A DNA stretch of 64,000 nucleotides from Rhodococcus antarcticus (GTDB taxonomy: Bacteria > Actinomycetota > Actinomycetes > Mycobacteriales > Mycobacteriaceae), in NCBI RefSeq assembly GCF_026153295.1, contig NZ_CP110615.1, forward strand, positions 3,410,001 through 3,474,000, in the 5' to 3' direction. Made by a program: the position numbers and the translations under genes. This document shows, in pieces, positions 1-8,799 of the stretch. Each line of letters opens with the position of its first letter. The stretch's first letter is position 1. The notes beneath the pieces were generated by a model. That model searched no databases. It was given only the letters and a program-made list of their open reading frames with translations, and was not told the origin of the DNA.

Positions 1-257
1 GTCCCGTCTGCCGCAAGGAGAAGCTCACGCTCGTCTCGTGGGTGTTCGGCGACCGGCTGGGCCCCGTCTCGGGCTCCGCGCGCATGCCCGAGGAGCTCGT
101 GCGCCTCGCGGCCACCCAGGACGAGTTCACCGTCCACGTCGTCGAGGTCTGCCGCACGTGCAGCTGGAACCACCTCGTGCAGAGCTACGTGCTGGGCGCT
201 CCCGTGGCGCCGGGCACCCGTCGACGGGCCCCCCGTCGCCGGACCGCCAGCGAGTGA
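1..257 (+). CDS. DUF5318 protein, 3' part only
   Basis: The window opens inside this gene; the reading frame is open from base 3 and ends in TGA at 255-257, so about 84 residues are visible. It begins with PVCRKEKLT, and a second Cys pair (CRTC) lies about 50 residues later, which suggests a small zinc-ribbon-like protein. The segment WVFGDRLGPVSGSARMPEEL followed by CSWNHLV is what I recall of the actinobacterial DUF5318 family (Rv0049 in M. tuberculosis), which sits just upstream of ponA1 as here. Function is unknown. The true start is outside the window; the internal GTG at 42 is not a start. Confidence 0.8.
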   Translation, partial: PVCRKEKLTLVSWVFGDRLGPVSGSARMPEELVRLAATQDEFTVHVVEVCRTCSWNHLVQSYVLGAPVAPGTRRRAPRRRTASE

Positions 258-309
258 CGCCTGCCCCCCCGAGCGCCACCCTGACCGAGAACCCCCTGGA
301 GACCCCGTC

Positions 310-2631
310 GTGACACATCAGCCCCCACCCGGATCCCGCCGCGCCGAGCGCGCGCAGCAGGAGGGTCGGTCGCGACGCGCTCCGAAGACGCGCAAGCAGG
401 CACGATCGCGCCGCACCGGCCAGCCGCTGTCCCCTCGCCAGCTGCAGTGGCGCCGGGCCCGTCGGACGCTGTACTCCCTGGTCGCGCTCGGCATCATCGG
501 ACCGATCGTGGCCTTCATGGTCGCCTACGTCCTGGTGTCGGTGCCCAACCCCGCCGACATCAAGAACGACCAGGTGGCCACGGTCTTCTACGACGACGGC
601 AGCACCGCGCTGTCCACGATCGTGCCCCCGGAGGGCAACCGCACCAACGTGACCATCGACCAGATCCCGCTGCAGCTGCGCTACGCCGTGCTGGCGGCCG
701 AGGACCGCACGTTCTACACCAACCCCGGCTTCTCGGTCACCGGCATCGGGCGCGCCGTGCTGAACAACGTCACCGGTGGCGACACCCAGGGCGGGTCCAC
801 GATCACCCAGCAGTACGTGAAGAACGCGCTGACCGGCAACGACCAGACGATCACCCGCAAGCTCAAGGAGCTGGTGATCAGCACGAAGATGGCGCGCCAG
901 GTCTCCAAGGACGACATCCTCACCGCCTACCTCAACACCATCTACTTCGGCCGCGGCGCCTACGGCGTGGCCGCGGCCTCCCAGGCGTACTTCGGCACGT
1001 CGGTCGACAAGCTCACGGTGCCCCAGGCCGCGGTGCTCGCGAGCTCGATCCGCAGCCCCGCCGCCTACGACCCGGCGACCAACCCCGGTCCCGCGCAGGA
1101 CCGCTGGGGCTTCGTGCTCGACGGCATGGTCGGCCAGGGCTGGATCAGCGCCTCCGACCGGGCCGCGCTCACCTACCCCGCCGTGCAGCCCCGGACCACG
1201 GCCGACACCGGCACGGCCACCGACGGGCCGGAGGGGCTCATCGTCAGCCAGGTGAAGCAGGAGCTCGCGGCCAACGGCATCACCGAGGACCAGCTGAACA
1301 AGGCGGGTCTGCAGATCGTCACCACGGTCAACCAGCAGGCTCAGCAGTCCACCGTCAGCGCCGTGCAGAAGACCCTGGCCGACCAGCCCGCGAACCTCCG
1401 GCCGGCCAGCGTCTCCGTCGACCCGCGCACCGGTGCGGTCCGGGCCTACTACGGCAACAGCCAGGGAAGCGGCACCGACTTCGCGGCCACCTGGGCCATC
1501 CAGCCCGGCTCGTCGTTCAAGGTCTTCGCCCTGGCCACGGCCCTGAAGCAGGGCGTTCCGCTGAGCAAGAAGTTCGACGGGTCCTCCCCGCAGACGATCG
1601 CCGGGCAGAAGGTGGCCAACTCCGACGGGGAGAACTGCGGCAGCTGCACGCTGGCCCAGGCGCTCGTCCTCTCGCTGAACACCGTCTACTACCAGCTGAC
1701 CGACGACGTGGGGGCGAAGAACGTGGTGGACACCGCGCACGCCGCCGGCATCCCCGCGACCTACGTGGACGCCAAGGGGGCGACGGTGCCGTCCTTGGTG
1801 GAGCTGCCGGGCGGGAGAGCCACCGACGGTGTCGCGCTGGGCCAGTACGGCGTACCGCCGCTGGACATGGCGGCCGCCTACGGCACGCTGGCGAACGACG
1901 GGATGCAGCACGCCCCGTACTTCGTGCAGAAGGTCACCACGTCCGACGGGCGCGTCCTGCTCGACCGCACCGCCACGCCGAACCCCGGCACCCCGGCCAT
2001 CGACCCCGCGGTGGCCCAGAACGTCATCTCCGCCATGGAGCCCATCGCGAAGTCCTCGCGCAACCACCAGCTGGCCGGCGGGCGGCAGTCCGCGGCCAAG
2101 ACGGGCACCGCCCAGCTGAAGGACACCGGGGAGAACGCGAACGGCTGGATGATCGGCTGCACCCCCTCGCTGTGCACGGCCAGCGTGGTGACCACCACCG
2201 GGCTGGACGGACAGGCCTCGGCCAAGACGTCGACGGGGCAGATCATCTACGGCTCGGGCCTGCCCTCGGACATCTGGAAGGGGACCATGGACGGCGCGCT
2301 GGACGGCACCCCGAACGAGACGTTCCCGGACGCGCCCCCCCTCAACGGTGACGCGAGCGGTGGACAGCCGTCCACCAGGCAGGCACCGCGCCGCACCACC
2401 GAGGCCCCGCCGGCGGTGACGACCTCCGAGGCCCCGGCCCCGGCCCCGACGACCACCGCCCCCACGACCACCGCCCCGACGACGACCGCCCCGACGACGA
2501 CCGCCCCGACGACGACCGCCCCGACGACGACCGCCCCACCGATCACCACCGCGCGGCCCGCGCCTGCGCCCCCCGTAGGCGCGCCGCCCGGCGGCTCGCT
2601 GCAGCCACCCCCGCCGCAGCCGGCCGGCTGA
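310..2631 (+). CDS. ponA: Class A penicillin-binding protein (transglycosylase/transpeptidase)
   Basis: Bifunctional peptidoglycan synthase of 773 residues, GTG start. A basic, disordered cytoplasmic head (about 1-55) precedes one membrane anchor (about 56-78). The glycosyltransferase domain carries the catalytic-glutamate motif EDRTFY (about 131) and GGSTITQQ (about 162). The transpeptidase domain has SSFK (nucleophile motif near 401), SLN (about 455) and KTGT (about 597). The C-terminal tail, about 120 residues, is Pro/Thr rich with TTAPT repeats, as in mycobacterial PonA1. It lies between DUF5318 and a GT87-like gene, the Rv0049-Rv0051 order. It should act outside the membrane, polymerising and cross-linking the wall during elongation. 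No PASTA domain is visible. Function is certain; only the exact start is open. Confidence 0.96.
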   Translation: MTHQPPPGSRRAERAQQEGRSRRAPKTRKQARSRRTGQPLSPRQLQWRRARRTLYSLVALGIIGPIVAFMVAYVLVSVPNPADIKNDQVATVFYDDGSTALSTIVPPEGNRTNVTIDQIPLQLRYAVLAAEDRTFYTNPGFSVTGIGRAVLNNVTGGDTQGGSTITQQYVKNALTGNDQTITRKLKELVISTKMARQVSKDDILTAYLNTIYFGRGAYGVAAASQAYFGTSVDKLTVPQAAVLASSIRSPAAYDPATNPGPAQDRWGFVLDGMVGQGWISASDRAALTYPAVQPRTTADTGTATDGPEGLIVSQVKQELAANGITEDQLNKAGLQIVTTVNQQAQQSTVSAVQKTLADQPANLRPASVSVDPRTGAVRAYYGNSQGSGTDFAATWAIQPGSSFKVFALATALKQGVPLSKKFDGSSPQTIAGQKVANSDGENCGSCTLAQALVLSLNTVYYQLTDDVGAKNVVDTAHAAGIPATYVDAKGATVPSLVELPGGRATDGVALGQYGVPPLDMAAAYGTLANDGMQHAPYFVQKVTTSDGRVLLDRTATPNPGTPAIDPAVAQNVISAMEPIAKSSRNHQLAGGRQSAAKTGTAQLKDTGENANGWMIGCTPSLCTASVVTTTGLDGQASAKTSTGQIIYGSGLPSDIWKGTMDGALDGTPNETFPDAPPLNGDASGGQPSTRQAPRRTTEAPPAVTTSEAPAPAPTTTAPTTTAPTTTAPTTTAPTTTAPTTTAPPITTARPAPAPPVGAPPGGSLQPPPPQPAG
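2449..2537 (+). repeat. 15-bp tandem repeat in ponA tail
   Basis: About six copies of a 15-bp unit (ACGACCGCCCCGACG with small changes) encode the TTAPT pentapeptide repeats at the end of the PonA-like protein. In-frame and probably length-variable between strains. Confidence 0.85.
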
Positions 2632-2668
2632 CCTCCCGCTCACCGGCGCGTCGGTAGAGTCCTGCTCC

Positions 2669-4303
2669 GTGCAGGGTGATGCCGACGAGGCCGGAACGCT
2701 CGTCTCCCCCGTCCCGGCCGCCCGCCGGCGCCGGAGCCTCGTCGTCGGCACCGACCGGGTCGCCCCGACCCTGGCCGACCCCGTCGTCGCCCGGGTGAGC
2801 ACCGTGGTCGGTGGTCCGGTGGGTCGGCACGCCCTGGTCGGGCGCAGCCGCTTCCTCACCCCCCTGCGGGTCGTGCTGCTGCTGGCCGTGGTGTTCCTCG
2901 CCCTGGGCTGGGGCAGCAAGGCCGCCTGCCTGCAGCAGACCCCGGGTGCCGACGGCGCGCCCGTGCTGGACTGGGGCGGCAGCCGCCAGTACGTCGCGAT
3001 GTGCTACTCCGACACGGTGCCGCTGTACGGGGCCGAGCGCCTCGACACCGGCGCCTTCCCGTACGAGACGTCCTGGGTGGAGAACCCCGGCACGCCCCAG
3101 GAGATGACCCGGTACATGGAGTACCCGGTGCTCACCGGGCTCTACCAGTGGGGCTCGATGAAGGTCACCAAGGCGTGGGTGTCGGCGGCGCGCACGCTCC
3201 CGCTGCCGTCGGCGATCGAGGTGGTCGTCTACTTCACCGTGGTCGCGCTCGGGCTGGCGCTGGCGTGGCTGGTGACCGTGTGGGCCACGGTGCGGGTGAC
3301 CGGTCGGCGGGTGTGGGACGCGGCGCTGGTGGCCGGCTCCCCGCTGGTGGCGGTGCACGCGTTCACCAACTTCGACCCGCTGGCCACCGCGTTCGCCGCC
3401 ACCGGCCTGCTCGCCTGGTCGCGCAAGCGGCCGGTGCTCGCCGGGGTGCTGCTCGGGCTCGGGGGCGCGGCCAAGCTGTACCCGCTGCTGCTGCTCGGCC
3501 CGCTGCTCGTGCTCTGCGTGCGCACCGGGCGGATCCGTGAGTGGGTGAAGGCCGCGTCGGGCGCGGCGCTGGCCTGGGGCGTGGTGAACGCGCCGATCTA
3601 CCTCCTCTACCCCCAGGGCTGGGGTGAGTTCTTCCGGCTGAACACCACCCGCGGGCCGGAGCCGGACTCGTTCTACAACGTGGTCACCTCGTTCACCGGC
3701 TGGCCGGGGTTCGACGGACCGCTGGCGCCGGGGCAGGCGCCGACCGTGCTCAACGAGGTGAGCCTGGCCCTGTTCGTGCTGGTCTGCGCGGCCGTCGCCG
3801 GGCTGGGGCTCACCGCGCAGCGGCGCCCGCGCGTGGCCCAGCTGTGCTTCCTGGTGGTGGCGGGGTTCCTGATCACCAACAAGGTGTGGAGTCCGCAGTA
3901 CTCGCTGTGGCTGGTGCCGCTGGCCGCGCTGGCGCTGCCCCGCACCCGGCTGCTGCTCGCCTGGATGGTGCTGGACGCCCTGGTGTGGGTGCCCCTCATG
4001 TACTACTTCCTCGGCACGGCCAACAAGGGGTTGCCGGAGCAGTTCTTCACCGGGACGGTGGTGCTGCGGGACGTGGCCGTGCTCGTGCTGTGCGCCGTGG
4101 TCGTGCGGGAGGTGCTGCGCCCGGGCGAGGACCTGGTGCGCGCCGGTGGGGTGGACGACCCGGTGGGCGGGGTGCTGGACTGCGCCCCGGACGCACCCCC
4201 GGCGTGGCTGCCCGGGTTCCTGCGCCCGCGTCCGGCGCGTGCGGCGCGTCCGGCGCGTGCGGCGCGTCCGGCGCGTGCGGTGGTCACCGGGGTGAGCGGG
4301 TAA
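2669..4303 (+). CDS. GT87/DUF2029-type integral membrane glycosyltransferase-like protein
   Basis: A 544-residue polytopic membrane protein. The soluble N-terminus (about 1-65) leads into many hydrophobic segments of the mannosyltransferase-like DUF2029/GT87 group. Between the first two helices lies an extracytoplasmic loop with CYSD and EYPVLTG motifs; later come NFDPLAT and SPQYSLW. The position after ponA matches Rv0051. Family members add mannose or arabinose from polyprenyl-phosphate donors to envelope glycolipids; the substrate here is not deducible. A TAGAGT hexamer at 2655-2660, 8 nt before the GTG, suggests a near-leaderless promoter. The last residues are a repeated RPARAA tail made by an 18-bp tandem repeat. 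Its 3' end overlaps the convergent paralogue by 20 bp. Confidence 0.85.
   Translation: MQGDADEAGTLVSPVPAARRRRSLVVGTDRVAPTLADPVVARVSTVVGGPVGRHALVGRSRFLTPLRVVLLLAVVFLALGWGSKAACLQQTPGADGAPVLDWGGSRQYVAMCYSDTVPLYGAERLDTGAFPYETSWVENPGTPQEMTRYMEYPVLTGLYQWGSMKVTKAWVSAARTLPLPSAIEVVVYFTVVALGLALAWLVTVWATVRVTGRRVWDAALVAGSPLVAVHAFTNFDPLATAFAATGLLAWSRKRPVLAGVLLGLGGAAKLYPLLLLGPLLVLCVRTGRIREWVKAASGAALAWGVVNAPIYLLYPQGWGEFFRLNTTRGPEPDSFYNVVTSFTGWPGFDGPLAPGQAPTVLNEVSLALFVLVCAAVAGLGLTAQRRPRVAQLCFLVVAGFLITNKVWSPQYSLWLVPLAALALPRTRLLLAWMVLDALVWVPLMYYFLGTANKGLPEQFFTGTVVLRDVAVLVLCAVVVREVLRPGEDLVRAGGVDDPVGGVLDCAPDAPPAWLPGFLRPRPARAARPARAARPARAVVTGVSG
4231..4280 (+). repeat. 18-bp tandem repeat at the 3' end of the GT87-like gene
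   Basis: Nearly three copies of the unit TCCGGCGCGTGCGGCGCG encode RPARAA repeats just before the stop codon at 4301-4303. Confidence 0.85.
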
Positions 4304-5672
4304 GCGCCGGCTCGACCGGACCCACCGGGGTGCTGCGCAGGAACACCACGAACAGCACCACCAGCAGCGCGGCCCGGCCCCACACCCCGAGCAGCACCGC
4401 GGCCGGGGTCAGCTGGTCGAGCAGGCCGGCGCCGGAGCCCGGCACCAGGGCGGTGGCCCCCGGCCGCACCTGCTCGCGCAGGCCGAGCTCGAAGTACCGG
4501 AAGATCCCGACCTCCATGGCGAGATCGGCCACCAGGTAGGCCACCACGAGCGGCCAGCGCACGCGCAGCAGCACCAGGAACGGCAACAGCCACAGCGTGT
4601 ACTGCGGGGAGTGCACCTGGTGCAGCAGCAGGAACCCGCACAGCATCGCGGCGCTCACGGCCAGCCACGGGTACGTGCCCTCGCGGCGGTACCGCCGCCA
4701 GCCGAGCGCCGCTGCGGCCGCGAACGCCAGCAGCACCAGGGTCGGGGACGCCACCGACACCACGCGCTGGTAGGCGTCACTGCCGCTGGAGCTCCCACTG
4801 CTGTCCACGATCGGCCGCAATCCCCAGTACCAGATGGAGTTGGTGCTGAGGTCGGCCTTGCGCAGGCCCTGGAACCGGAACGACGCCCACCAGCCTTCGG
4901 GGCCGACCAGGGCGAACGGCAGGTTGACGGCCACGACGGTGGCGCCCGCCGCCCCGACCACCGCCAGCGCGCCCCGCACGTCGAACCGGCGGACGTGCCC
5001 GGGGAGCTCCCGCCCGCCCACCCCACCGGTGAGCACGAGCAGCGCCAGCGGCACCACGAACGCCCCCGGGTACAGCTTCAGGCAGAACCCGACGCCCAGG
5101 ACCACCGAGGCCACCACGGCTCGTCGCCGCAGGGGCACCCGCCAGCACGAGACGAGCCACACGGCGAGCACGGAGGACGCCACCACCGGCAGCTCCCAGT
5201 TCTGCACCGCGTAGAGCACCAGCGGCGGGGTGGCGGTGAACAGCAGCGCCCGCCATCGGGTCATCCGGGCCAGCAGCCACGCCGTCAGCAGGCCGAACGG
5301 GGCCAGCAGCAGGGCGGTGGCGAGCAGGAACCCCGCATCGGTGTGCGCGCCCAGGGCGGCGACCCAGATGAGCAGCCCGGTGAGCACGGGGTACTCCAGG
5401 CTCCCCCCCACCAGGGTTCCGTTGGCGCTGAGCGCGCCGTGCACGTAGGGAAACACGTGCTGGTCCACCTCGCGGCCGAGCCACAGGGCCTGCACGTCGG
5501 AGTAGCAGACCTGTGCGTCCTGGCGCTCCGCGAAGGCGGTGCTGCGGCCGTCGCCGTCGAAGGTGGGCCCCGTGCAACGGGCCTTGTTGGCGTAGCCGAG
5601 CACCAGCACCGCGCAGCAGGTCAGCAGGACGACCACGAGGACGAGGCGTCCGGGCCGGGGCCCGGCCGCCAC
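4284..5672 (-). CDS. Second GT87/DUF2029-type membrane protein, paralogue of the upstream gene
   Basis: A 462-residue polytopic membrane protein read leftwards from a GTG at 5672. It shares with the convergent neighbour the first helix followed by a short NKA(R)C-like turn, the loop motifs CYSD, FPY and EYPVLTG, and later SPQYTLW, so the two are paralogues of the DUF2029 group. It starts 8 nt after the stop of the endonuclease IV gene and is probably cotranscribed with it. A donor-sugar glycosyltransferase role in envelope synthesis is inferred from the family only. The tail-to-tail 20-bp overlap with the first copy leaves no room for a separate terminator. Confidence 0.85.
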   Translation of the reverse strand: MAAGPRPGRLVLVVVLLTCCAVLVLGYANKARCTGPTFDGDGRSTAFAERQDAQVCYSDVQALWLGREVDQHVFPYVHGALSANGTLVGGSLEYPVLTGLLIWVAALGAHTDAGFLLATALLLAPFGLLTAWLLARMTRWRALLFTATPPLVLYAVQNWELPVVASSVLAVWLVSCWRVPLRRRAVVASVVLGVGFCLKLYPGAFVVPLALLVLTGGVGGRELPGHVRRFDVRGALAVVGAAGATVVAVNLPFALVGPEGWWASFRFQGLRKADLSTNSIWYWGLRPIVDSSGSSSGSDAYQRVVSVASPTLVLLAFAAAAALGWRRYRREGTYPWLAVSAAMLCGFLLLHQVHSPQYTLWLLPFLVLLRVRWPLVVAYLVADLAMEVGIFRYFELGLREQVRPGATALVPGSGAGLLDQLTPAAVLLGVWGRAALLVVLFVVFLRSTPVGPVEPALTRSPR

Positions 5673-5680
5673 CGCAGCGG

Positions 5681-6451
5681 TCAGGAGCCCAGGGCGGTGC
5701 GGAGGAAGGCGAGGTCCTCCGCAACGCCCGCAGACGGCGTCTCGAGCACGACGGGGGCGTCGGCTGCGGCGCAGACGGCAGCCAGCACCTGGGGGTCGAT
5801 GGTGCCGTCGGCGAGGTTGGCGTGCCGGTCACGGCCGGAGTCGAACGCGTCGCGGGAGCTGTTGAGGTGCACCAGGTCGATGCGTCCGGTGACGGCCCGC
5901 ACCCGCTCCACGACGTCGACGAGCGCCTCCCCGCCGGCCCACGCGTGGCAGGTGTCCAGCACGAACCCGGCCCCGTGGTCACCGATGGCGTCCCACAGCC
6001 GGGCGATGACGTCGACTTGGCGTGCCATGGCGTTGTCCCCGCCCGCGGTGTTCTCCACCAGGATCGGCACCGCGAAGCCGCCCGCGTCGGCCTGGCGCTC
6101 GAACAGCTTGCGCCAGTTGGCGATGCCGTCCGCCTCGTCCTCCCCGGCCCGGACGTGCCCGCCGTGGACGACGAGGCCCACCGCCCCCAGCTCGGCCGCG
6201 GCCTCGGCCTGCTGCACCACGGCCTTGCGCGACGGGATGCGGATGCGGTTGTTCAGGCTGGCCACGTTGATGACGTAGGCGGAGTGGACGACCACCGTCA
6301 GGTCGCTCTCCCGCAGCTGCTGGGCCCGGGGGTGCGGGGTGGGCCTGGCCCAGGCCTGCGGATCGGTCACGAAGAGCTGGACGACCTCAGCACCCAGGGC
6401 GGCTGCGGCTGCGACGGGGTCGTCGTCCCGGACGTGGGCTCCGATGCGCAT
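5681..6451 (-). CDS. nfo: Endonuclease IV (AP endonuclease 2 family)
   Basis: A 256-residue TIM-barrel DNA repair enzyme that cuts 5' of abasic sites. The start chosen is the ATG at 6451 (MRIGAHVRDDD), because the family begins with a short first strand and because TACCCT (minus strand, 6459-6464) lies 7 nt upstream, a leaderless arrangement. Family landmarks visible are VVHSAYVINVAS, the metal-ligand stretches VVHGGHV, VENTAGG and DTCHAWAGG, VHLNSSRDAFDS and DRHANLADG. Length agrees with M. tuberculosis endonuclease IV. It is followed after 8 nt by the GT87-like gene. Confidence 0.93.
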   Translation of the reverse strand: MRIGAHVRDDDPVAAAAALGAEVVQLFVTDPQAWARPTPHPRAQQLRESDLTVVVHSAYVINVASLNNRIRIPSRKAVVQQAEAAAELGAVGLVVHGGHVRAGEDEADGIANWRKLFERQADAGGFAVPILVENTAGGDNAMARQVDVIARLWDAIGDHGAGFVLDTCHAWAGGEALVDVVERVRAVTGRIDLVHLNSSRDAFDSGRDRHANLADGTIDPQVLAAVCAAADAPVVLETPSAGVAEDLAFLRTALGS

Positions 6452-6618
6452 GGGCCACAGGGTAGGCGGTGGCCCCGACCCGTCCCGCCCGTCCGCGAGG
6501 GTGGCCACGGGCCCGGTGGTATTGCCCCAGACGGGTGACGGTTCGAACCTGTGGCCCGGGTCACTGCGTTCACAGATCAGGGTGACCCGTGCACGGGTCC
6601 TGGTCGCGGAGGTGTCGC

Positions 6619-7617
6619 ATGAGGTCTGTCGTCGACGGTGGGATCGTCCGGAGCGTTGTCGCGGTGGGGCTGACCGGCCTGGTGCTCGCGCTGAGCTCCC
6701 CCGGCACGGCCTCGGCGGCCGCGCCGGTCGTGAACGTGGAGTGCGGGTCCTCGGCGACGGTGGCCAGCGGCACGAACATCCAGCTGACGCTGCTCGGGAT
6801 CCCGCTGGGCGGCGCGATCTCGGCGGGGGGTGCGGGCACCAACGTGCTGACGGCCCCGATCAGCACGCTGCTGGGCACGGTGTGCCGGGTCGTGGTCACC
6901 GTCGTCGACCCGGTGGTCGCGGCCGTGCCCCCCGCGGTCACCGACCCGGTCGTCAGCGCCGTCGCCCCGGTCGCCTCCGCCGTGGCGGCGGCCCCGCCCG
7001 TCGCCGTCCCGGTCCCCGGGGGCGGCTCGGTGCAGGTCGGCGCGGGGGGTGGCGCTGCACCCGCGGCGACGCAGGCTCCCGCCCCGGCCGCCGGCGGGGC
7101 CTCCGGCGGGACGGGCACCGGGTCGACCGCACCCGGCGCCGGGACGATCCTGCCGGGCACCGGCACCGGCACCGGCGGCGGAGTCACCGGCTCGGTGGCG
7201 GGTGGGGCGCCCGGCACCACTCTGCTGCCGTCGGTGGCGCCCACCCCGGCCGCACCCGGGAGCGCGGTGACCGGCACGTCAGGCCCCGGCGTGCTCGGCT
7301 CCCCGGGCCTGCTCCCCGCCGGTGGCGGTCGACCCTCCATCTTCGGCTCGCCCATGCTGGCGGGCTTCTCCACCAGCGGCTCGGCGGCGCAGTTCGGCTC
7401 GCTGGGCTCCATCCCGGTCGCCACCGCGGCCTCGGAGTCCACGGTGCAGGCCCTGGACTCCCAGCTGGGCAGCCGGCCCGGTCTGGTGGTGTTCGTCGCG
7501 GTGCTCGCGCTGGCCGCCGTCGCGGGGGTCACGGTGCGCCAGTGGGTCCTGCGGACGGTCCCCGCCCTCGCGACCGCGACGGTGGCTCCCGTCACCAAGC
7601 ACAGCCACCGTCGTTGA
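6619..7617 (+). CDS. Exported Ala/Gly/Pro-rich surface protein, copy 1
   Basis: A 332-residue protein with a signal peptide (about 1-35), a small folded N-terminal part with two cysteines (ECGSSATV and TVCRVVV), a long low-complexity Ala/Gly/Pro/Thr region, and a single C-terminal hydrophobic segment followed by a basic tail (VTVRQWVLRT). The ATG at 6619 has GGAGGT 6 nt upstream, so the earlier in-frame ATG is rejected. No LPXTG is present, so it is not a standard sortase substrate. The next gene is a paralogue: same layout, same two cysteines, same C-terminal anchor. Function unknown; a structural or adhesive envelope role is a guess. Confidence 0.75.
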   Translation: MRSVVDGGIVRSVVAVGLTGLVLALSSPGTASAAAPVVNVECGSSATVASGTNIQLTLLGIPLGGAISAGGAGTNVLTAPISTLLGTVCRVVVTVVDPVVAAVPPAVTDPVVSAVAPVASAVAAAPPVAVPVPGGGSVQVGAGGGAAPAATQAPAPAAGGASGGTGTGSTAPGAGTILPGTGTGTGGGVTGSVAGGAPGTTLLPSVAPTPAAPGSAVTGTSGPGVLGSPGLLPAGGGRPSIFGSPMLAGFSTSGSAAQFGSLGSIPVATAASESTVQALDSQLGSRPGLVVFVAVLALAAVAGVTVRQWVLRTVPALATATVAPVTKHSHRR

Positions 7618-7634
7618 GCCTGTGACGGACCACT

Positions 7635-7659
7635 CCCCCGCGCACGTCTGCGCAGGGGG
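7635..7659 (+). other. Stem-loop between the two surface-protein genes
   Basis: CCCCCGCGCA and TGCGCAGGGGG can pair across a 4-nt loop with minor bulging. It may attenuate transcription or protect the upstream message; no U-tract follows. Confidence 0.45.
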
Positions 7660-7681
7660 ACGACGTGTGGGAAGAGGGATC

Positions 7682-8647
7682 ATGCGGACAGGACAGCGCG
7701 CCCGCGCAGCAGTGGCTGGGGCAGTGGTGGCCTCGGTGGTCACCGGAGGAGCCCTGCTGGGCGGCGGTTCCGCAGCAGCGGCCACCCCGACCCCGATCAC
7801 CTGCTCCATCGATGTGAACCGGCCGACCGCACCCGTCTCGGTTGCGCCGGGTAGCTCCGTCCAGCTCGTCATCGCGCTCCCGATCCTGGGGACGGTGAAC
7901 GTCGGCGATCCGCAGACGGTGTCCGGCTCAGGGGCCCAGACGTTGCAGGGCACTCTGACGTCAGGCTTCGGCGGCGTGGTGAAGAACCTGTGCGAGGCCG
8001 CGGTCACCATCCAGTCGGCTGTCCCGCTGCCCCCGGTCACGGTGCCCGCGCTCCCGACCGTGCTGCCTCCCGTCAACCTCCAGGTCCCGGCTCTGCCCCA
8101 GCTGCCCGCCGCCGGCGGCGCCGCGGCACCCGCGGTCGGCAGCGGCGCGGGGGCCACCCCGCAGGGTGGGAGCAGCCCCCAGGCCGGCGGCACGCCGCAG
8201 GGTGGCAGCCCCGCGGCGGCCGGTTCCGTCCCCGGCGCGTCCCCCACCTACACCGGCAGCGTCGACCGTGCGCAGATGGGCGACCTGCTCTCCCAGGTCA
8301 CCACGAGTACAGCCACGCAGTACAGCTTCGGTCGCGTCCCGCTCTACAGCTACGCCGGCACCCCGTACGCCGTTGCCGGCGGGGCCGGCCGCGGGCTATC
8401 GCCCAGCGCGCTGTACGGCAGCTCCGTGCCCGGCTACGCCCCCCAGTTCGGCATCCTCGGCTCGGACGGCACGGCCGGTCCCGCGGACGGGGTCGCGCGG
8501 GCCAGCCAGGTCGAGTCCCTCGGTGCTGCGAGCACCCCCGGCACCGTCGGCATCGCCACCCTGCTCGCCGTGCTGCTGCTCTCCGGCACCTCCGCCACGC
8601 TCGTCCGCACGGTCGTGCTCCGGCGCACCGCCCCGGTCGCCGCCTGA
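7682..8647 (+). CDS. Exported Ala/Gly/Pro-rich surface protein, copy 2
   Basis: A 321-residue protein starting at the ATG at 7682 (MRTGQRARAAVAG), just downstream of an AGAGGGA ribosome site. Signal peptide about 1-35, then a short domain with Cys at ITCSIDV and LCEAAVTI, a Pro/Gln/Gly-rich stretch (TPQGG repeats), and a C-terminal hydrophobic anchor ending in TLVRTVVLRR. The pattern parallels the preceding gene closely enough to call a tandem duplication that has since diverged. No known enzyme domain is recognisable. It is followed by the rpsF promoter, so it is not part of the ribosomal operon. Confidence 0.75.
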   Translation: MRTGQRARAAVAGAVVASVVTGGALLGGGSAAAATPTPITCSIDVNRPTAPVSVAPGSSVQLVIALPILGTVNVGDPQTVSGSGAQTLQGTLTSGFGGVVKNLCEAAVTIQSAVPLPPVTVPALPTVLPPVNLQVPALPQLPAAGGAAAPAVGSGAGATPQGGSSPQAGGTPQGGSPAAAGSVPGASPTYTGSVDRAQMGDLLSQVTTSTATQYSFGRVPLYSYAGTPYAVAGGAGRGLSPSALYGSSVPGYAPQFGILGSDGTAGPADGVARASQVESLGAASTPGTVGIATLLAVLLLSGTSATLVRTVVLRRTAPVAA

Positions 8648-8690
8648 CCGTCGCCACCACCCCGCCAGGCCCAGCCCCGCGACCCGCGAT

Positions 8691-8720
8691 TTCGCAGGTC
8701 ACGGGGCTGTCGGCTAGAGT
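8691..8720 (+). promoter_or_regulatory. Promoter of the rpsF-ssb-rpsR-rplI operon
   Basis: TAGAGT at 8715-8720 is a good actinobacterial -10; a weak TTCGCA at 8691-8696 is a possible -35 at 18 bp. The resulting leader is about 70 nt, contains an imperfect TTGC/GCAA hairpin near 8727-8741 and ends in AGGAGGTGA before rpsF. S6/S18 autoregulation of this leader is possible but not shown. Confidence 0.6.
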
Positions 8721-8799
8721 GGGGCAGTTGCTGACGCAACGACCCTCCTGCTGCGGAGAGACCGCAGCCGACCAAGCCCACAGGAGGTGATGAGGTCCC

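Noticed and set aside
127-2919. Long minus-strand open frame opposite ponA
   Set aside because: Arg/Gly-rich translation without protein-like motifs; a composition shadow of ponA, whose catalytic motifs are all intact on the plus strand.
4611-6278. 555-codon plus-strand frame opposite the second GT87-like gene and endonuclease IV
   Set aside because: Gln/His/Arg-rich shadow; both minus-strand genes have clear family motifs.
6525-6570. GGTTCGAACC resembling a tRNA T-arm
   Set aside because: No matching acceptor, D or anticodon stems can be drawn around it; chance motif.
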